64,000 bases of DNA. Source: Typha latifolia (lineage: Eukaryota > Streptophyta > Magnoliopsida > Poales > Typhaceae). Made by a program: the position numbers and the translations under genes. Location of the stretch: NCBI GenBank assembly GCA_019914945.1, contig CM034108.1, positions 1,932,001-1,996,000 of the forward strand, written 5' to 3'. Position 1 is the stretch's first letter. Each line of letters begins with the position of its first letter. Of this stretch, positions 51,998 through 64,000 are shown in pieces. Under the pieces are notes generated by a model, which was not told the DNA's origin, ran no database searches, and was given only the letters and a program-made list of their open reading frames with translations.

Positions 51998-53940
51998 TTA
52001 AGCAGATAACAGGTGCCTTAGCTGATGTAAGTGCTCTTCATTTGTAATATTAAGAGAGAGCCGAAGATTCGTTAGAAGTGACTCCTGCTCCCAAGTTAAA
52101 GGACCTGAGGCGAAAAAAGCTTGCACAGTAGATTGATACGCTTGTAGCTCTAATTGATGAACATTTGCAGCTAACTCATCTTTAGAAAGGCCTTGGTACT
52201 TCTTCTCAGACTTAAATGGACATGAAGACATGGCATCATCAGGGAAACAATCTGGAAATACCACACATTTTCTTCTATCTTGATGCGTGTATTCTTCCAA
52301 GTCATTTCCACTGCAACTAGCAACAGAGCATTCATTCTCTTCCATAACAAGTTTATTATTCGTGTTCCTCTTATCGACATGGATTTCAGAAAGTTTATAT
52401 ATTCTGTCTTCATTGGATCTGTGCAAGTAGTTCTCAGAGAATATATTTTTTGAAAAAGAAACAGCATCTCCCTTTGCAAGCAGTGCTCTCTTGCTTAGCT
52501 CATGAAATATGTCTGCATTGGAGGTTGTTTTCCTTTTCTTGAGTGCTGATCTATCCACGTCATCAGGTGACAAGCTATGAGAGGACTTCAGATTCTTTGA
52601 ATTATCTTTTACACGAGTGGAAAGGACAGGATGATTCTTTTCACATCTCTCTTCGATCTCAGGTTTCTTCTGCTCACTTACCTGAAAGGAAGAATACAGT
52701 TAGCAAAATGCCCACAGACAGAGTATGAACATGAGAGATCTGCAACCACATTCAATAAATGAGAGGCTCTGCTTCCATCTCATACTTCTAGACTAAACTT
52801 CAAGCAATTTTTCATCCACCGCTAAATATATATGAGAACCGAAAGAGAAGAAAATTCATACTTAAAACTTACAGAAATAGTAGTTGCATACTAAAACCAG
52901 TGACGGAGGGGAAAGAAAATTATAACTCAAACAAAGAAATGAGTTACTCTAGATCTCTATTAGAAGTAACCAAAACAAATGCACCAATGCTGCAGTTCAT
53001 TACATGTTGGTACATGAGACTTCTCTAGACAAACCTACCAGCAAGCAGCAGCATACAAGTAAACTCGTTACTCGGTTGAATATCAAGAGTTAAACAAACT
53101 GCGTCTTGATAGACACTCTTGTATGGCCATCACAGAATGTTTTATGTTATGGTCCCTTCAAAGATTATTATCAATAGCCAATGTTCTTTTTCTGGTTCAG
53201 CAACATTGAATTAACACTGGAACCGCTTATGAGACAGTTTCACTTAGAATTTCAAAATTTGCACTTTGTAATAGAGAATGTTTTCTGCCTCCCAACTTTT
53301 CTTTTAATTTTCCCTAACCAAATGTAACCTTTGTTACATCTCAGAGAAAAACTAAGATATTGGGGATTTCACAAGGAAAAGAATTTCTCTCCCAGTCTAT
53401 AAGCAACTTCTTAGGTACTTCATATGAATCATACCATGCTAGAAAGTAATAAAAAAGAGAATCATGAAAATAGGCTGTAGTTAGTTAACAACCACCTAAT
53501 AGATGATAATAAAAGAACTTATTCAAAGAATCGTCTTCTACCTTTTCAATTGCAACCCATCTGTTGTTATGCCAAGCTTGTCGAACCCTCAACCTTGATA
53601 TATGAAATTCTCTAAGTTGAATGGAACCAAAGAGTCTGACAACAAAATAGCTGTTCTTTAGGATCTTTGCAATCTTCCCAATCCTCCATGAATGAAGATC
53701 AAACACCTCGGCCACCTCCCCAAGAATCCATCGTTTCTTGTTATCAGGTGGTGGATGAGGCCTGACATCCTCCTTGTACACCTTCTCTACCATAGGCTCT
53801 CCTTCGGTAGTCAAAAATAGCTCATATCTAACAGTATATCTATACTTATTTAGCGATAATATCGTTGCAGGGAACCAAGAGCTGAATGGCTCATCATTCT
53901 TTCTGCATATCTCCACCTTGTCCCCGTCCTTGAACTTCAT
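51998..53940 (-). CDS. Agenet (Tudor-like) and ENT domain protein
   Basis: Probable nuclear chromatin reader. Two exons: 53940-53542 and 52681-51998; 360 aa. Residues 1 to about 130 hold two Agenet/Tudor-like modules (KFKDGDKVEICRKNDEPF then WFPATIL; KRWILGEVAEVFDLHSWRIG then KNSYFVVRL). The middle is charged and low-complexity, with a possible nuclear signal (ALKKRKTT). The last 60 residues match an ENT (EMSY N-terminal) domain: LELQAYQSTVQAFFASGPL, then LTNLRLSLNIT. The exon join uses donor gaaaag|gtagaa and acceptor tttcag|gtaagt. A later stop after LNKFF would follow if the intron were retained. The combination occurs in plant EMSY-like and Agenet proteins; the exact role is unknown. Confidence 0.85.
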
Positions 53941-54880
53941 AGCTACAGTACACTATAATCTTTACCTGTTAGATCCAAAATGGCCTGTCAAATGGGTAAA
54001 GATATAATAACTATATATTTTGAAATAGCCGTTTCTGAACAAATAATAATTTTGAGTAACTGAATTACTGCTTTAGAAAAGAAGACAAATTCCATTAAGA
54101 AGAAAGGGTTCAATATGTTTCAGTAATCAATCCATTTATTTCCTTTTCTTCCAAGAACATCTATAAATTCAACCATAACAGCAAGAAATACAATCTCTAA
54201 GATTACTTTTCTAAAGTAAACATTTAAATAATTCCCAACTTGATAACAAAAGGAGATTAATTTTAGAAGAACAAAGTACAGAAGTAAAATAGCATCAAAA
54301 AGAGCTGAATACATGCACGGTGGGAATTAGAACTGGTCAAATTTATACATCGACCGCTATTTCCACAAGAAACCGACGACCATTCATCAAAAACATAAAC
54401 TAAAAGCTAAAGAGAAGAGGCAGTCCACTAATCAATATCTTAGCATATAATTGAACTACTACAAATGAGTACACAAACCAATCCAAAACTAAAGGAAAAG
54501 GAAGAGAAAAAGATAAAAACTAAGCAATTTTTCGCACATCAGAAACAAGCATCTTACGATTTTTAGCCAGTTACGAAATAAACCCATCAACGTTCTCGAT
54601 CGAACGACCTCAAAAATCATCTAAAAACTAATATTTGCTACCAAACGGTGAGTTACCCATCTGAGATTTTTGACTAAAAACCAAGAACGACGCAATTCGA
54701 AACTAAGGAAAGGAGAAAAAGATTCAATTTTTACGCCATCTTCCATTGCCCAAATCAGAAACCAAATGCAGCAGCATCAAAGAGACCAATCCGAGACTCA
54801 CCTGCGGAGGATTGCTAGATTAATCCGGCGGTTAGGGACCGATCCCGACGCTTAATTTTTAGAGCAGCGACCGCATATTC
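53941..54880 (-). other. 5' leader intron and first exon of the Agenet/ENT gene
   Basis: A strong donor (cgcag|gtgagt) lies at 54801 on the minus strand. Upstream is a leader exon of about 70 bases (to about 54880), and candidate acceptors occur shortly before the ATG at 53940. This gives a leader intron of about 850 bases, with no coding potential. Inferred from splice signals only. Confidence 0.5.
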
Positions 54881-55399
54881 TTCGAAAACGGCGTGCTGGG
54901 TTGCCCCCCGTAAGGCTGTTTTGCGAAGAACTCCAAAAGGAAAATCAAAATTAGATAAACGCTTTTTCCCTTCAAATTTCCATCATCTCATGATTACCTC
55001 CTCAGCCTTGTAGATCACAACTCAAAAGGTTTTCCTTCCTTTTTTTTTCTTTTTTTTTCCTTTTTTAACTCGTAATTATACGCTAATCACAAAATATTTA
55101 ACAGAAGTAACATATCCTCATCAGTTTTGTTTTGTAGCGGACTAAAGTGAAAAAAAAAACGATATTTTACATTCCCCGCTAAGCTATCCAAGGAAACTCG
55201 AGAAGCTCCCCCCAAACATAGAGGAGATAGGAAACAAGACATTCGACCAAGTTGAGCATCGATAAGTTTCCTGCTCCTGATAAGAGTGGGGGAGTTATTG
55301 GGTAGTTGTTGGCTAGCGAAGGATTCTTCGATAGGGATAAATTTAATGAAGTCGAATGAGATAGGTTGAGTGGATGAGATCAAACTTAGGTGCGGGTCT

Positions 55400-55480
<81 letters not shown>

Positions 55481-56970
55481 CTCTTGAAACAAAGCAGTAA
55501 CGCATTGTGGTCTGTGGAATGGCACGGAATCTACGACAGATGAATTTAACGGAAAGAGATGGAAAACCATCACAATTATGAGGGATTTGAGGCATGGATT
55601 AATAGGACATATATTAGATCTCAACTTTGAAGATATTTGAATTTGAGGCTCATGAGATTTTTCTTTTTTTTAAAGGGAAAGTCCACAGATCGAATTTACA
55701 TAATTTCTCAAAACTTCGAGAGGTGGGCCCACCAAGCGTATAGAGTCAACTATAGATAAAATAGTTGAAAGAGAATTATACCAAGATAAGGGAGTGATTG
55801 AAGAACCAGGTATTAACTGCTTCGATAAATTCCACTACTTTTCTAAGACCTTCCAGTAGAGCAAGTGTTTTCCCATACAATGGATTTAAGAAGATATCAA
55901 AAGTAGGAGAAGCCCATAATGATCTCAAAGTTAAACAGCCATCACCGATACCTAAGCCCCTACCAGTCTACCACATTACCGACAGAATTAGCATTGACCA
56001 AAATGATGGGGTTATACTAATATGACAAGAGAGGAGGGTGAAATAGGGTTCGTCAGCTCTTTCTTTCTACAATGTTATCGACAGTGTTACGCATGAGTGT
56101 ATCAATGTTCCATCTACATATTATTACACTTTTATTTAAAAATTAAAATAATCATTTGATTTTTTTTTTTTTTGTTAACATATCGAGAGTTAAGTTAACA
56201 AAAAGAAAAAAAATAAGTACATATAAAAATAGGCTATAGTATAGGAGGTCATGGTGTAATTATGTTAAAATCTATTATTGGTTAATAAAAGAGAGCCGAC
56301 TTACAGACGCGCTCCAGATGGAAAAAATATAGTGATAAAAGAACTACTTAACGTATAACCATACCAAACTCTTTAGTTAAACACAGAAAAGTGTATTTTG
56401 ACATTTATAATTTTCACTGCATACAAGCAACTTGTTGACTATTTGACCAGTTACCAAACCATTGTTTATTTTAAAGTTGTTGGTCGACATCGTAAGTATA
56501 GGTTAAGAGTAGGGTAGGTTGTAAAGAGCACTTGATAGATTGCTTTAAGGACAAGAGTGGGGACAAGTTATATATAAACCCCTCATATATTGGATTTCCA
56601 AATCAACTAATGGGCTAATGCTTTCGTATACAGGACCTCCAATCAAGACTGTCAAGCTTAGAAACCAAAAAAGAATGAACGAATACTGTGACGTAGAGAC
56701 CAGATAGAAATATCAATACCATTTAGTATGTAAATGTAGAGATTACCAAGATAGCAATAACAATGATACCAAAAAAAAAAGTCAGAATTAATTAAGTTCC
56801 ATGAGCACTACTCTAGGCCTCTGCAAAGAAGGTAGAGAAGCGAGGTTGCAACGAACCCCACCAAGTCTTAAAGGTATTCTTATCAAATAACATTTCCACC
56901 AAAACAAACACATACTGGAACAAAAATCCATGAACTAGAACCGAAGAGTGAAGCTGTGAAGACTAAATCC
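54881..56970. repeat. Spacer with a long (GA)n microsatellite
   Basis: No gene. (GA)n at about 55403-55481 with a single interruption. Poly-T/C runs at 55030-55065. 55200-55400 and 55680-56030 are of mixed composition and perhaps decayed repeat. About 56780-56970 is probably the 3' untranslated region of RPL4. Confidence 0.5.
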
Positions 56971-59900
56971 TTACTGAGTGACTCCAAGCCACTTTGTGAA
57001 GTTCTCAAATTCAGTGTAGTCGCTATCCGAAATCATAGTCTTGTACCACGACTTCCCTGCAGCCTTGATTTTAGAAGCTTCCTCCTACAAAAGATTAACA
57101 TGTCAAATAACAAGTGAAACAAGTTTGGGAGACTAAAAAGCCACAAGGAATAAATAAGGTGCCAACTAGTTGACGGAACAAAGGCAGATTTAAGTATAAA
57201 AAGCAAGATTGGTGTTCCTTCCAAGTTGATTTGATTTATTTTACAGAATCATCTATCCAACAGCTCTAAACAAAAAGAAAAAAATAAGTACCAGTTGATT
57301 TGATTTATTTTACACTCATGCGAAAGAGCAGTAGCCAAATGATAAGTCACTTCATTCAAATTTTCTAAATCAAACTCAAATACTCAGGGGCCTAAGAAAA
57401 TCTTATGGGGCGTATGGACACCATGCTTAAAAATATTTAAGCTCATATACCATAACATAATGAACAAGTAGGAAATGGAAATTTAACAGGCCTGTCGATA
57501 GCAGCCCAGAGTAGATATCAGGAGAAAGGTATTTTAATAATAAGATCCAAGCATTTAAACTATCTATGTATAAAGAAGAAAAGAAGAGGGGGCGGGGGGG
57601 ACCAAGATATGTACACATTTGGAAGCAAAAGAAAACAACTATAATAGACAGTAAGTCAGAAGACAAATCAGCTCACACCTTAACATTTTGTTCTTAAATA
57701 TAAATTCCTACCTACATAATTTCAATAATGTACTGCACTGAATAGACCAGCCAAAAGCCCTCAATTAACTTCCAATTTGGGTCAATAATAAAGATTATCT
57801 AAACCAACAAAATCAGAACAATAACTTTCTTATCTACTTACTTGACATAGCTTTGCCTATTTTACAGAAACAGTTCACCGGTCGTCCTACAATTCCAGCT
57901 GCAGTGGTTCCATATTTTGTATTACCAATACCAAGCAATACAAGGTTATCATAAACTAAACCATAAAAATTACACCTACAAGTTCTAATTTGGGTCTCTT
58001 CGGAATCACTCAGGCAGTGATCACAATATTAGGCACCATGGACTAAGGCATAAGTCCAACAATTGCTGCTATCTACTCCTAGTAGATGCATGTCAATACA
58101 ATAAGAATTTATATTACACCAATGACAAAGCAACAGTAGCATTATCATATTATCAAGCAACAACCATCAAAATCTGAAAGTTAATGCAAGATGTCATCAT
58201 TTAGCAGAAAGGAAAAAGAAGAAACAAACCATATCGCCCAAAAGAATGAAGGAAGATTCAGTAAGACGAAAAAACAAGCAACAAGAGCATTTAACAGAAA
58301 ATATCGCAAATAAACAAATAATGCTTACTAGGTAATTCATCCGATAGTTTATATGAAAATGATAAGAATGGTTTGCATACATATCTACATTTTTCATCAG
58401 ATTCGAACAATGACATGAAAAGAAACAAAAAATTATCAATCAGAAAAACCAGAAAATCAACAATGGCACTGACACTAATACATACCATGCAAAATGATTA
58501 TAAAACAGAATATTAGTAAGGAATAACAAAAGCATCAACCAAATAAAAAATCAATCCACAATAGCAAAGTCCATGTATCACAGTCAGATAAATGTCAGCT
58601 GTACTTAGTATTAAGATAAGTAACAGACCGATTGGATATTATCTAATATAGATTTTAGCAAGGTAACGGAAATATTAAATATCAACTATAACAATACTAA
58701 AAGTATGAAGACATAACAGTGAAACACTATGTAAGAAATAAAACGGAACGCTAGTAACCACAATCCTAACATAGAGCAATGAAATGTTCAACGAACTAAA
58801 AACCTACAAATAGTTATAATATCTAGATATTCAGATTGAAGAAATATTAGTACTAGGTAAATGAGAACAATACCTTGGTGAGTGGGCTTCTCTTTTTCTC
58901 CAGCTTCTCCTTCTTGGCTTTGACACGCTCAGCCTCGGCAAGGAGAGCCATCCTCCTAGCAGTCTTCGCATACGGATTCAGCTTCAGCAGGGTGTTCAGG
59001 TTCTTCAGCGGGTTCTTCTTCAGAGAGCGACGCTTAACCTCCTTGTTGATCGGCCTAACAACAGATTGCACTTCATCAGAGTTGATGATCCTGGATAGAT
59101 CTGGGTTTGTCATCTTAGGCCTTGGCAGCACGAATCCCTTCTTCTTCTCCGATGGCTTGTCGAAGGTCCCAAACACTGAGTCCAGCTTCTCAAACGCCGA
59201 CTTGGTCCAGATGATGAATCGCCCGAGGTGGCCACCCGGGGCGAGCTTGAGGAGGTTGAGACGCTCGACATTGGCAACGTCGACGCCGGGGATGTTGCGG
59301 AAGGCCTTCACGATCTTGGAACCCTCGGTGCCGTAGACAATGAGTGGACCTTTGCGGGAGATGTATCGACGGTTGCGCATCTTTCCTTTCCCGGGGCGAA
59401 TGGCGGTCGAGTCTTTGGCCTTCTGAGCGTCGGGAAAGGCACCAACTTGGGTGAGGATCTTGATGGCAGAGGCGGTCTTCTCCACGGATTCAGCGGAATC
59501 GGACAGGACGAGGGGGAGCTCGGGAACGGAGTCGATCTTGTGGCCGCGGGCGACGACGAGGGAAGGGACGGCGGAGGCGGCTAGGGCGGAGGTCACGGCG
59601 ACGCGGCGGAGGTGGATGTTGACGCGCCGGTGCCAGCGGCGCCAGATCTTGGTGGGGGCGAACATGCGTCCGCCGCGGCACATGTTGCCAAAGGCTCCCT
59701 GGCCGGCGCGGTGGGTACCACCTCCGGGAACGCGGGGGATACGGGAGACGGCGCGGCCGGTTCCCCACGACTCCGCCGAAGTCTGGTGTCCAGCGCGGCG
59801 AGACACCGCGTACGGTTGCCGCTTGTTCCGGGACAGAGAGGCGTGGACAAAGCGGACGACGTCAGGGCGGATCGGAGCCTTGAGTACGTCAGGGAGGGGG

Positions 59901-59980
59901 ACGCCCGCAGCGGCGCCGTCTGTGGCCATGTCCCCGTCGAGCGATTGGACGGAGACGAGGGGACGGGCGGCGGCGGCCAT
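56971..59980 (-). CDS. RPL4: 60S ribosomal protein L4 (uL4)
   Basis: Structural protein of the large cytosolic ribosomal subunit lining the exit tunnel. Two exons: 59980-58874 (369 codons) and 57084-56971 (37 codons plus stop), joined in phase 0; 406 aa, the usual plant length. Typical segments: [12 protein letters not shown] at the start, [17 protein letters not shown], the tunnel-loop [16 protein letters not shown] and [19 protein letters not shown], then [14 protein letters not shown] and [20 protein letters not shown]. The end is lysine-rich ([16 protein letters not shown]), followed by the exon-2 tail ending TKWLGVTQ. The intron is 1,789 bases. A (TA)n tract at about 60055-60073 may act as the TATA region. 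Exon 1 is much richer in G+C than its intron. Confidence 0.97.
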
Positions 59981-60180
59981 TAGGGTTTTGGAGGAGGAGA
60001 AGAAGCGATAGCTTGAGTTCGATAACGGATGGGAGGAGGCGCGGTAGAGAGAATATCTATATATATATATATACAGAGAGGGTAGTCGGGGTAGGACCTA
60101 GGGTTTTGATCACGACCGTCCGTTCGAATGAGATGCGCCACGTAGCTAACGGGTTTTGATCCGATTGGGTTCAAAATCTC
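59981..60180 (-). promoter_or_regulatory. RPL4 leader and promoter
   Basis: Short leader with the plant ribosomal-protein word aaaccctaa just before the ATG (minus strand of 59982-59990). It recurs as aaaccctag at about 60099-60107, resembling the telo-box element common in ribosomal protein promoters. TATA-like (TA)n at 60055-60073. Confidence 0.55.
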
Positions 60181-60850
60181 AGCCCGGTCAGCCCATAAAC
60201 TAAAAAGAAAAAGTTTAGCCCACTAACAAAATAAGAGGGTCGAATTCGAGAGGGCCGGGCTACGCATGTTAATTGTTAAGGCCTACTTATTGACATATAT
60301 GAATCGATACGCGAGAGTTAGTTTAGCGTTACATCTAATTTATTATGATTTGGAGAAGGCTATTTTTGTCCACCATTTGGCCTCCCTCGCATTTCCTTAA
60401 AAACTTAATCATATCTATCAGCAAAACCTCAGCCATCGACTTCAAGTCCTTTTAATACTTCATTGATCAATAGAAGGATTTTTCCATTTCCCAGTTTAAC
60501 AAAGATGTAAATATACTAGCACGGGTTCCATCAAAAGCAGCAGTGATTCCCTATCTCACAGCAACTACGGCCCTTATTACAATTTAGGAGTTCATGGTTT
60601 TATCGTATTTGCTTTAAATCTTATGTCACAATGTATTCCTTTATATATATGATCAAAAATGTTGCATCCATACCTGCGCTCTAGAGGTATGCTCGGACTG
60701 ACTCGGATGGGTTAGTCTTACATGCATATGCTTGCTGATACAGTCGACAGGTTTGGACGCAAGTCGACCTGGAGTCCCTCAACATTATGCAGTTGGCCGC
60801 AAAATTTGGTTGGGGCGGGTTAGATGCCAGTTGGCATGCAGACAGGTAGA
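60181..60850. other. Spacer upstream of RPL4
   Basis: No gene. Mixed sequence. From about 60670 it grades into the retroelement-like segment described next. Confidence 0.35.
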
Positions 60851-61130
60851 AAAACCTATAGATTAAAGCTGTGATCGCATCCACTGCTTGGGGCATTTGG
60901 AAGCACAGAGCTTGTTCAATGCTTGTGCTATGAAACAACTTGTCCTTACCGTATTAAGCAAGTCGTAAAGGAATACCATGGCTTAACGAAGCTTTTTAGG
61001 GTTATTAAGGTCTCTCGCATTTTTAGAGAGATAAATAGAGTGGCTGTGGCTACGTCCCAGGGTAAGTGGTCACGCGGCGATGTAAATTGGAGTCTGCTGG
61101 GGAGCTCCCCCAAAAGCTGTTGAATCTCCT
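60851..61130 (+). mobile_element. Possible LINE remnant
   Basis: The plus strand at about 60865-60935 reads IKAVIASTAWGIWKHRACSM before a stop. This resembles the W-x-IWK-x-R segment of the zinc-binding region after reverse transcriptase in plant LINEs. Several frameshifts and stops follow. No polymerase motif or poly-A tail was located, so the assignment is tentative. Confidence 0.4.
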
Positions 61131-61388
61131 AATTTTTGACACTTCACCTAGTAAAACTAGGTGGAGTGTTCCAATCTAAGCTAAATAGCTTCCAATTTTG
61201 AAAAAAAAAGGACTAACCCAAATGAAAATTAATGTGCACCAAATCTCTATCATATTCATTAAGCTCTTAAATTATCTAACTACATTATGAATTATTTAGA
61301 AGCAATCCTTTAATCTAGATGAGGGCATGTGAGGTTTACTAGTAGCTTACAATACAAATAAGTAATCAATCCATTGGTGCCCTGCTAC

Positions 61389-61575
61389 TAAGGCCTTGTT
61401 TGGTTTGAAGTTAAGTTCCGAACTCGATTAGTTAATTTTATTTTTTAGTTCATATATTTTAAATAATAAATTTGACTAGATATAAAAAATAAAAAAAATA
61501 TTTAATTATTAAATCAGGTTATGAGTCATTGAACCAATTCAGGGTATCTCTAAACTCAAAGTAAACAAGACCTTA
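61389..61575. mobile_element. MITE with terminal inverted repeats
   Basis: The left end aaggccttgtttggtttga and the reverse complement of the right end (aaggtcttgtttactttga) are near-identical inverted termini about 185 bases apart. TA dinucleotides lie on both sides (61389-61390 and 61574-61575). The interior is AT-rich and non-coding. The terminal word resembles those of Tourist/PIF-type elements; the family is not certain. Confidence 0.75.
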
Positions 61576-62086
61576 CAAGATAAAAGAATGAACATATCAC
61601 TCAAGTTTAGAAACTTGGGAGGTAACCACAAGTTTAAGTTCACCTTCAAATAAATTTATTATGGACAAATTATTTAAGTGTTACTAGTTTAGTTTGGTGG
61701 TTCGATTCAGTTCAGAATGTGGCAAATACGAATAATGGCTCGGGACACAATAATTTAGAGCTTGGATTGAATAGGCTTAGATTGGATAGCTATGATAAAA
61801 AGGTTGGTGAAGCCTAGGTTATTTTAATATTTATATTAAGGAGAACGAACATGGATCTTAATGTCTACCCGCTAAGAGACATCCAAATCCGTACCCGCCA
61901 GTTGTCAACCCGTCTCTCTGCGGGCGACGTCGTCGAGCAAAGGAACAAAGCCAAGCCATATCTCCCCTCGTAATCTCCGTCACCACTTCTGCTAAAAACC
62001 CCACCTCCTCAGTCCTCAATATATAAAAATCTCGTCCACCTCCCTCCCCCTTCTTCTTCTCCAACATCTCCGCTAGGGTTTACGAG
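61576..62086 (+). promoter_or_regulatory. Upstream region of plastidial pyruvate kinase
   Basis: A TATA box (tatataaaaa) at about 62020-62029 with a pyrimidine-rich leader (ctccctcccccttcttcttc) up to the ATG at 62087. The remainder, 61576-61850, is AT-rich with no gene. Confidence 0.6.
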
Positions 62087-63951
62087 ATGGCCCAATCCCT
62101 CCACCTCTTCTCCCACCTCTCCTCCTACCGCTCCATCTCCCACATCCCCTCGCCTTCCTCTCTTCCTCTCCCCCAGATTCAAGCCCTCCGCTTGCGCCAC
62201 CGCCGGATCCCTAGGGTGTCCGCATCCGCCTCGATGCCGCTTCCGGATCTCGGATCCCCGCTGCTCGCCTCCGAGAACGGCGTTGCGATCGACGTGGACT
62301 CGGTGACGGAGGCGGAGCTGAAGGAGAACGGGTTCCGGAGCACACGGCGGACGAAACTGGTGTGCACCATCGGCCCCGCCACGTGCGGGGCGGAGCAGCT
62401 CGAGGCGCTCGCAGTCGGCGGGATGAACGTGGCAAGGCTCAACATGTGCCACGGCACGCACGAGTGGCACCGGGAAGTGATCCGCCAAGTCCGGCGGCTT
62501 AACGAGGAGAAGGGATACGCCGTCGCCATTATGATGGATACCGAAGGGAGTGAGATCCACATGGGTGACCTCGGCGGCACGCCGGCTGCTAAAGCTGAGG
62601 TAGATTACCGGCCTAAAAGATAGCAAAGTTGCTTCGTTTCTCCATTCTTCTTCTTTTACATAGTTGATCCAGATATGGTGCTAGAAAATTTAGATAATTT
62701 GGGTATAGTTTTGTCAAAGTGGTCACATCTTATCGGTTTTACCTTGATTTTGTTGTATTAGTTTTTGTGGAAGCTGATTTCGTGAAAAACGCCATTGAGC
62801 TTTCGTCATATGCAGATTAACTTTCTTTAGAAGTCACAGAGAAACCTTAATTAAGTAAACTCTGATTAAAATGAACGCTTATGTCCTGGCAATCCAATCT
62901 AAATAGCAGTATTTGGATATATGATTAGGCGAAACAAAACAATACATTACCATTCATTTCTTGAGGATTGGAGTCTGAAGTACTGGAATCTGACGAGTTA
63001 TAACAGCAGTGATGTGGTTCCCTTTTAGAGAGAATTCCATGAGCACTTCATGATACAGCTTAAAATCCATAGATTACAAAGGGTCCATGTCTTGTCAATC
63101 TCTTCAAGATCTCAGTTTAGTATGGGAACTCTATTAAGATCTTTTACAAATTTATGAAAAAATATACTGGTATTACCATATTTGTAAAAGCGTGTGATGT
63201 GTATATCATAGATATGCACAATGTACATGAACTTGTGTATAACAAGATGGATTGGTAGAGTGGCAATACCTATTTTTCCGTGCTTCAGGAAGGTGCTTAA
63301 AATCTGTGCCAATGTAGTTTTACTACTGAAACTTTATGATTGGATTATTTTTAATGGAAGTTTCTCATAGGATGCACCTTATTTTTTTGTTTATTATGAT
63401 GCTATCTTGATTTTTTCTGTTTCCACGGAGGAACTTTATTTTTTTAAATGCTTCATGCTTCCTGCCTTTTGGACTGGTAACTGCAGCCCAGGCATTTCCT
63501 TCATGCAAGCATAACAAGCTGTAGATTCAGTACAATCAGGTTTGAGTTCTCTAATACTTAATTTTCTCAGGATGGTGAGATTTGGACATTTAGTGTCAGA
63601 TCTTTTAACTCCAATCTTCCAGATCACACCATTCATGTGAACTATGATGGTTTTGCTGAAGGTTGTTGTCTGATGAGGTCATCTTTTTTCCTGAGCAGGC
63701 ATGCTTTTCTTTCTGCCTAATAATGAACTAGTTTGTGATTCTTTGTACCCAACACAGATGTGAAGGTGGGTGATGAACTTCTTGTAGATGGTGGAATGGC
63801 TAGATTTGAGGTGATTGAGAAATTTGGGCCAGATGTGAAGTGTCTCTGTACTGATCCTGGTCTGCTGTTGCCACGGGCTAATCTTACCTTTTGGCGAGAT
63901 GGTAGCCTTGTGCGGGAACGTAATGCTATGCTTCCTACAATATCTTCTAAG
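62087..63951 (+). CDS. PKP1: Plastidial pyruvate kinase isozyme A (alpha), 5' part
   Basis: Converts phosphoenolpyruvate and ADP to pyruvate and ATP in plastids, feeding fatty acid synthesis. Three exons lie in the window: 62087-62599, 63571-63661, 63758-63951, giving 266 residues; the gene continues beyond 64000 (donor aag|gtgagt at 63952). Residues 1 to about 48 are a serine/leucine/proline-rich transit peptide. [14 protein letters not shown] and [19 protein letters not shown] are the pyruvate kinase N-terminal signatures. [16 protein letters not shown] distinguishes the plastid A type from isozyme G, which has [27 protein letters not shown] and [16 protein letters not shown] are in the B domain. 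Exon 1 is much more G+C-rich than the rest. Confidence 0.95.
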
Positions 63952-64000
63952 GTGAGTGTCTTCTTATGCCAATTGAGTATTGGATCTTGTAAAAATCTGG

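Noticed and set aside
57085..58873. Possible snoRNA in the long RPL4 intron
   Set aside because: I looked for box C (RTGATGA) followed by box D (CTGA) with terminal pairing on the minus strand and found no convincing pair.
59451..60011. Plus-strand open frame (186 codons) opposite RPL4
   Set aside because: Shadow of the G+C-rich RPL4 exon 1 in another frame. No domain and no splice logic.
62009..62626. Long minus-strand open frame (205 codons) opposite pyruvate kinase exon 1
   Set aside because: It is the antisense shadow of a G+C-rich, codon-biased exon. The plus strand encodes an unmistakable pyruvate kinase with correct splice sites.

Overview
The window is nuclear DNA of a flowering plant, most likely a monocot outside the grasses. 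All protein genes have spliceosomal introns, intergenic DNA is very AT-rich with long (TA)n and (GA)n tracts, and the ELIP and G-gamma proteins read most like monocot family members. The species cannot be fixed from the sequence alone.

Region 1 (about 1-26,800) is a rearranged array of two alternating gene families. There are four intact genes for early light-induced proteins (ELIP1 + at 7045, ELIP2 - at 14834, ELIP3 - at 17744, ELIP4 + at 19852), which are thylakoid pigment-binding photoprotection proteins. There are three intact seven-exon aldo-keto reductase genes (AKR1 - at 3282, AKR2 + at 10076, AKR3 - at 24713). Five broken pieces remain: AKR exon 7 twice, AKR exons 1-2, AKR exon 1, and an ELIP 3' end. 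Positions 1-13,357 form a near-perfect inverted repeat with 5.5-kb arms around a 2.3-kb centre. The centre holds ELIP1, a chimeric junction and a Ty3/gypsy gag remnant. A second, more diverged inverted relation links ELIP2 with ELIP4, and ELIP2/ELIP3 are a 2,910-bp direct duplication. All ELIP promoters keep a G-box and a TATA box.

Region 2 (about 26,800-37,900) is gene-poor. It holds two MIR167 precursor hairpins on the minus strand (29,978-30,085 and 33,365-33,530), a small inverted-repeat element and microsatellites.

Region 3 (about 37,900-64,000) is a conventional single-copy gene neighbourhood. It contains a four-EF-hand calmodulin-like gene (-), the plastid methyltransferase VTE3 of tocopherol and plastoquinone synthesis (-), a type-A heterotrimeric G-protein gamma subunit (-), a proline-rich protein (+), an Agenet plus ENT domain protein (-), ribosomal protein L4 (-), and the first three exons of plastidial pyruvate kinase isozyme A (+), which runs off the right edge. 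Exon models were built by hand from splice sites and reading-frame continuity. For the conserved families they give complete proteins of expected length (AKR 350 aa, ELIP 178-184 aa, CML 150 aa, VTE3 340 aa, G-gamma 106 aa, RPL4 406 aa).

The most notable content is the co-amplified ELIP/AKR array with its palindrome and mosaic junctions. ELIP amplification is known from desiccation-tolerant plants, so such a lineage is a reasonable guess, but it remains inference. An assembly artefact must be excluded for the palindrome.
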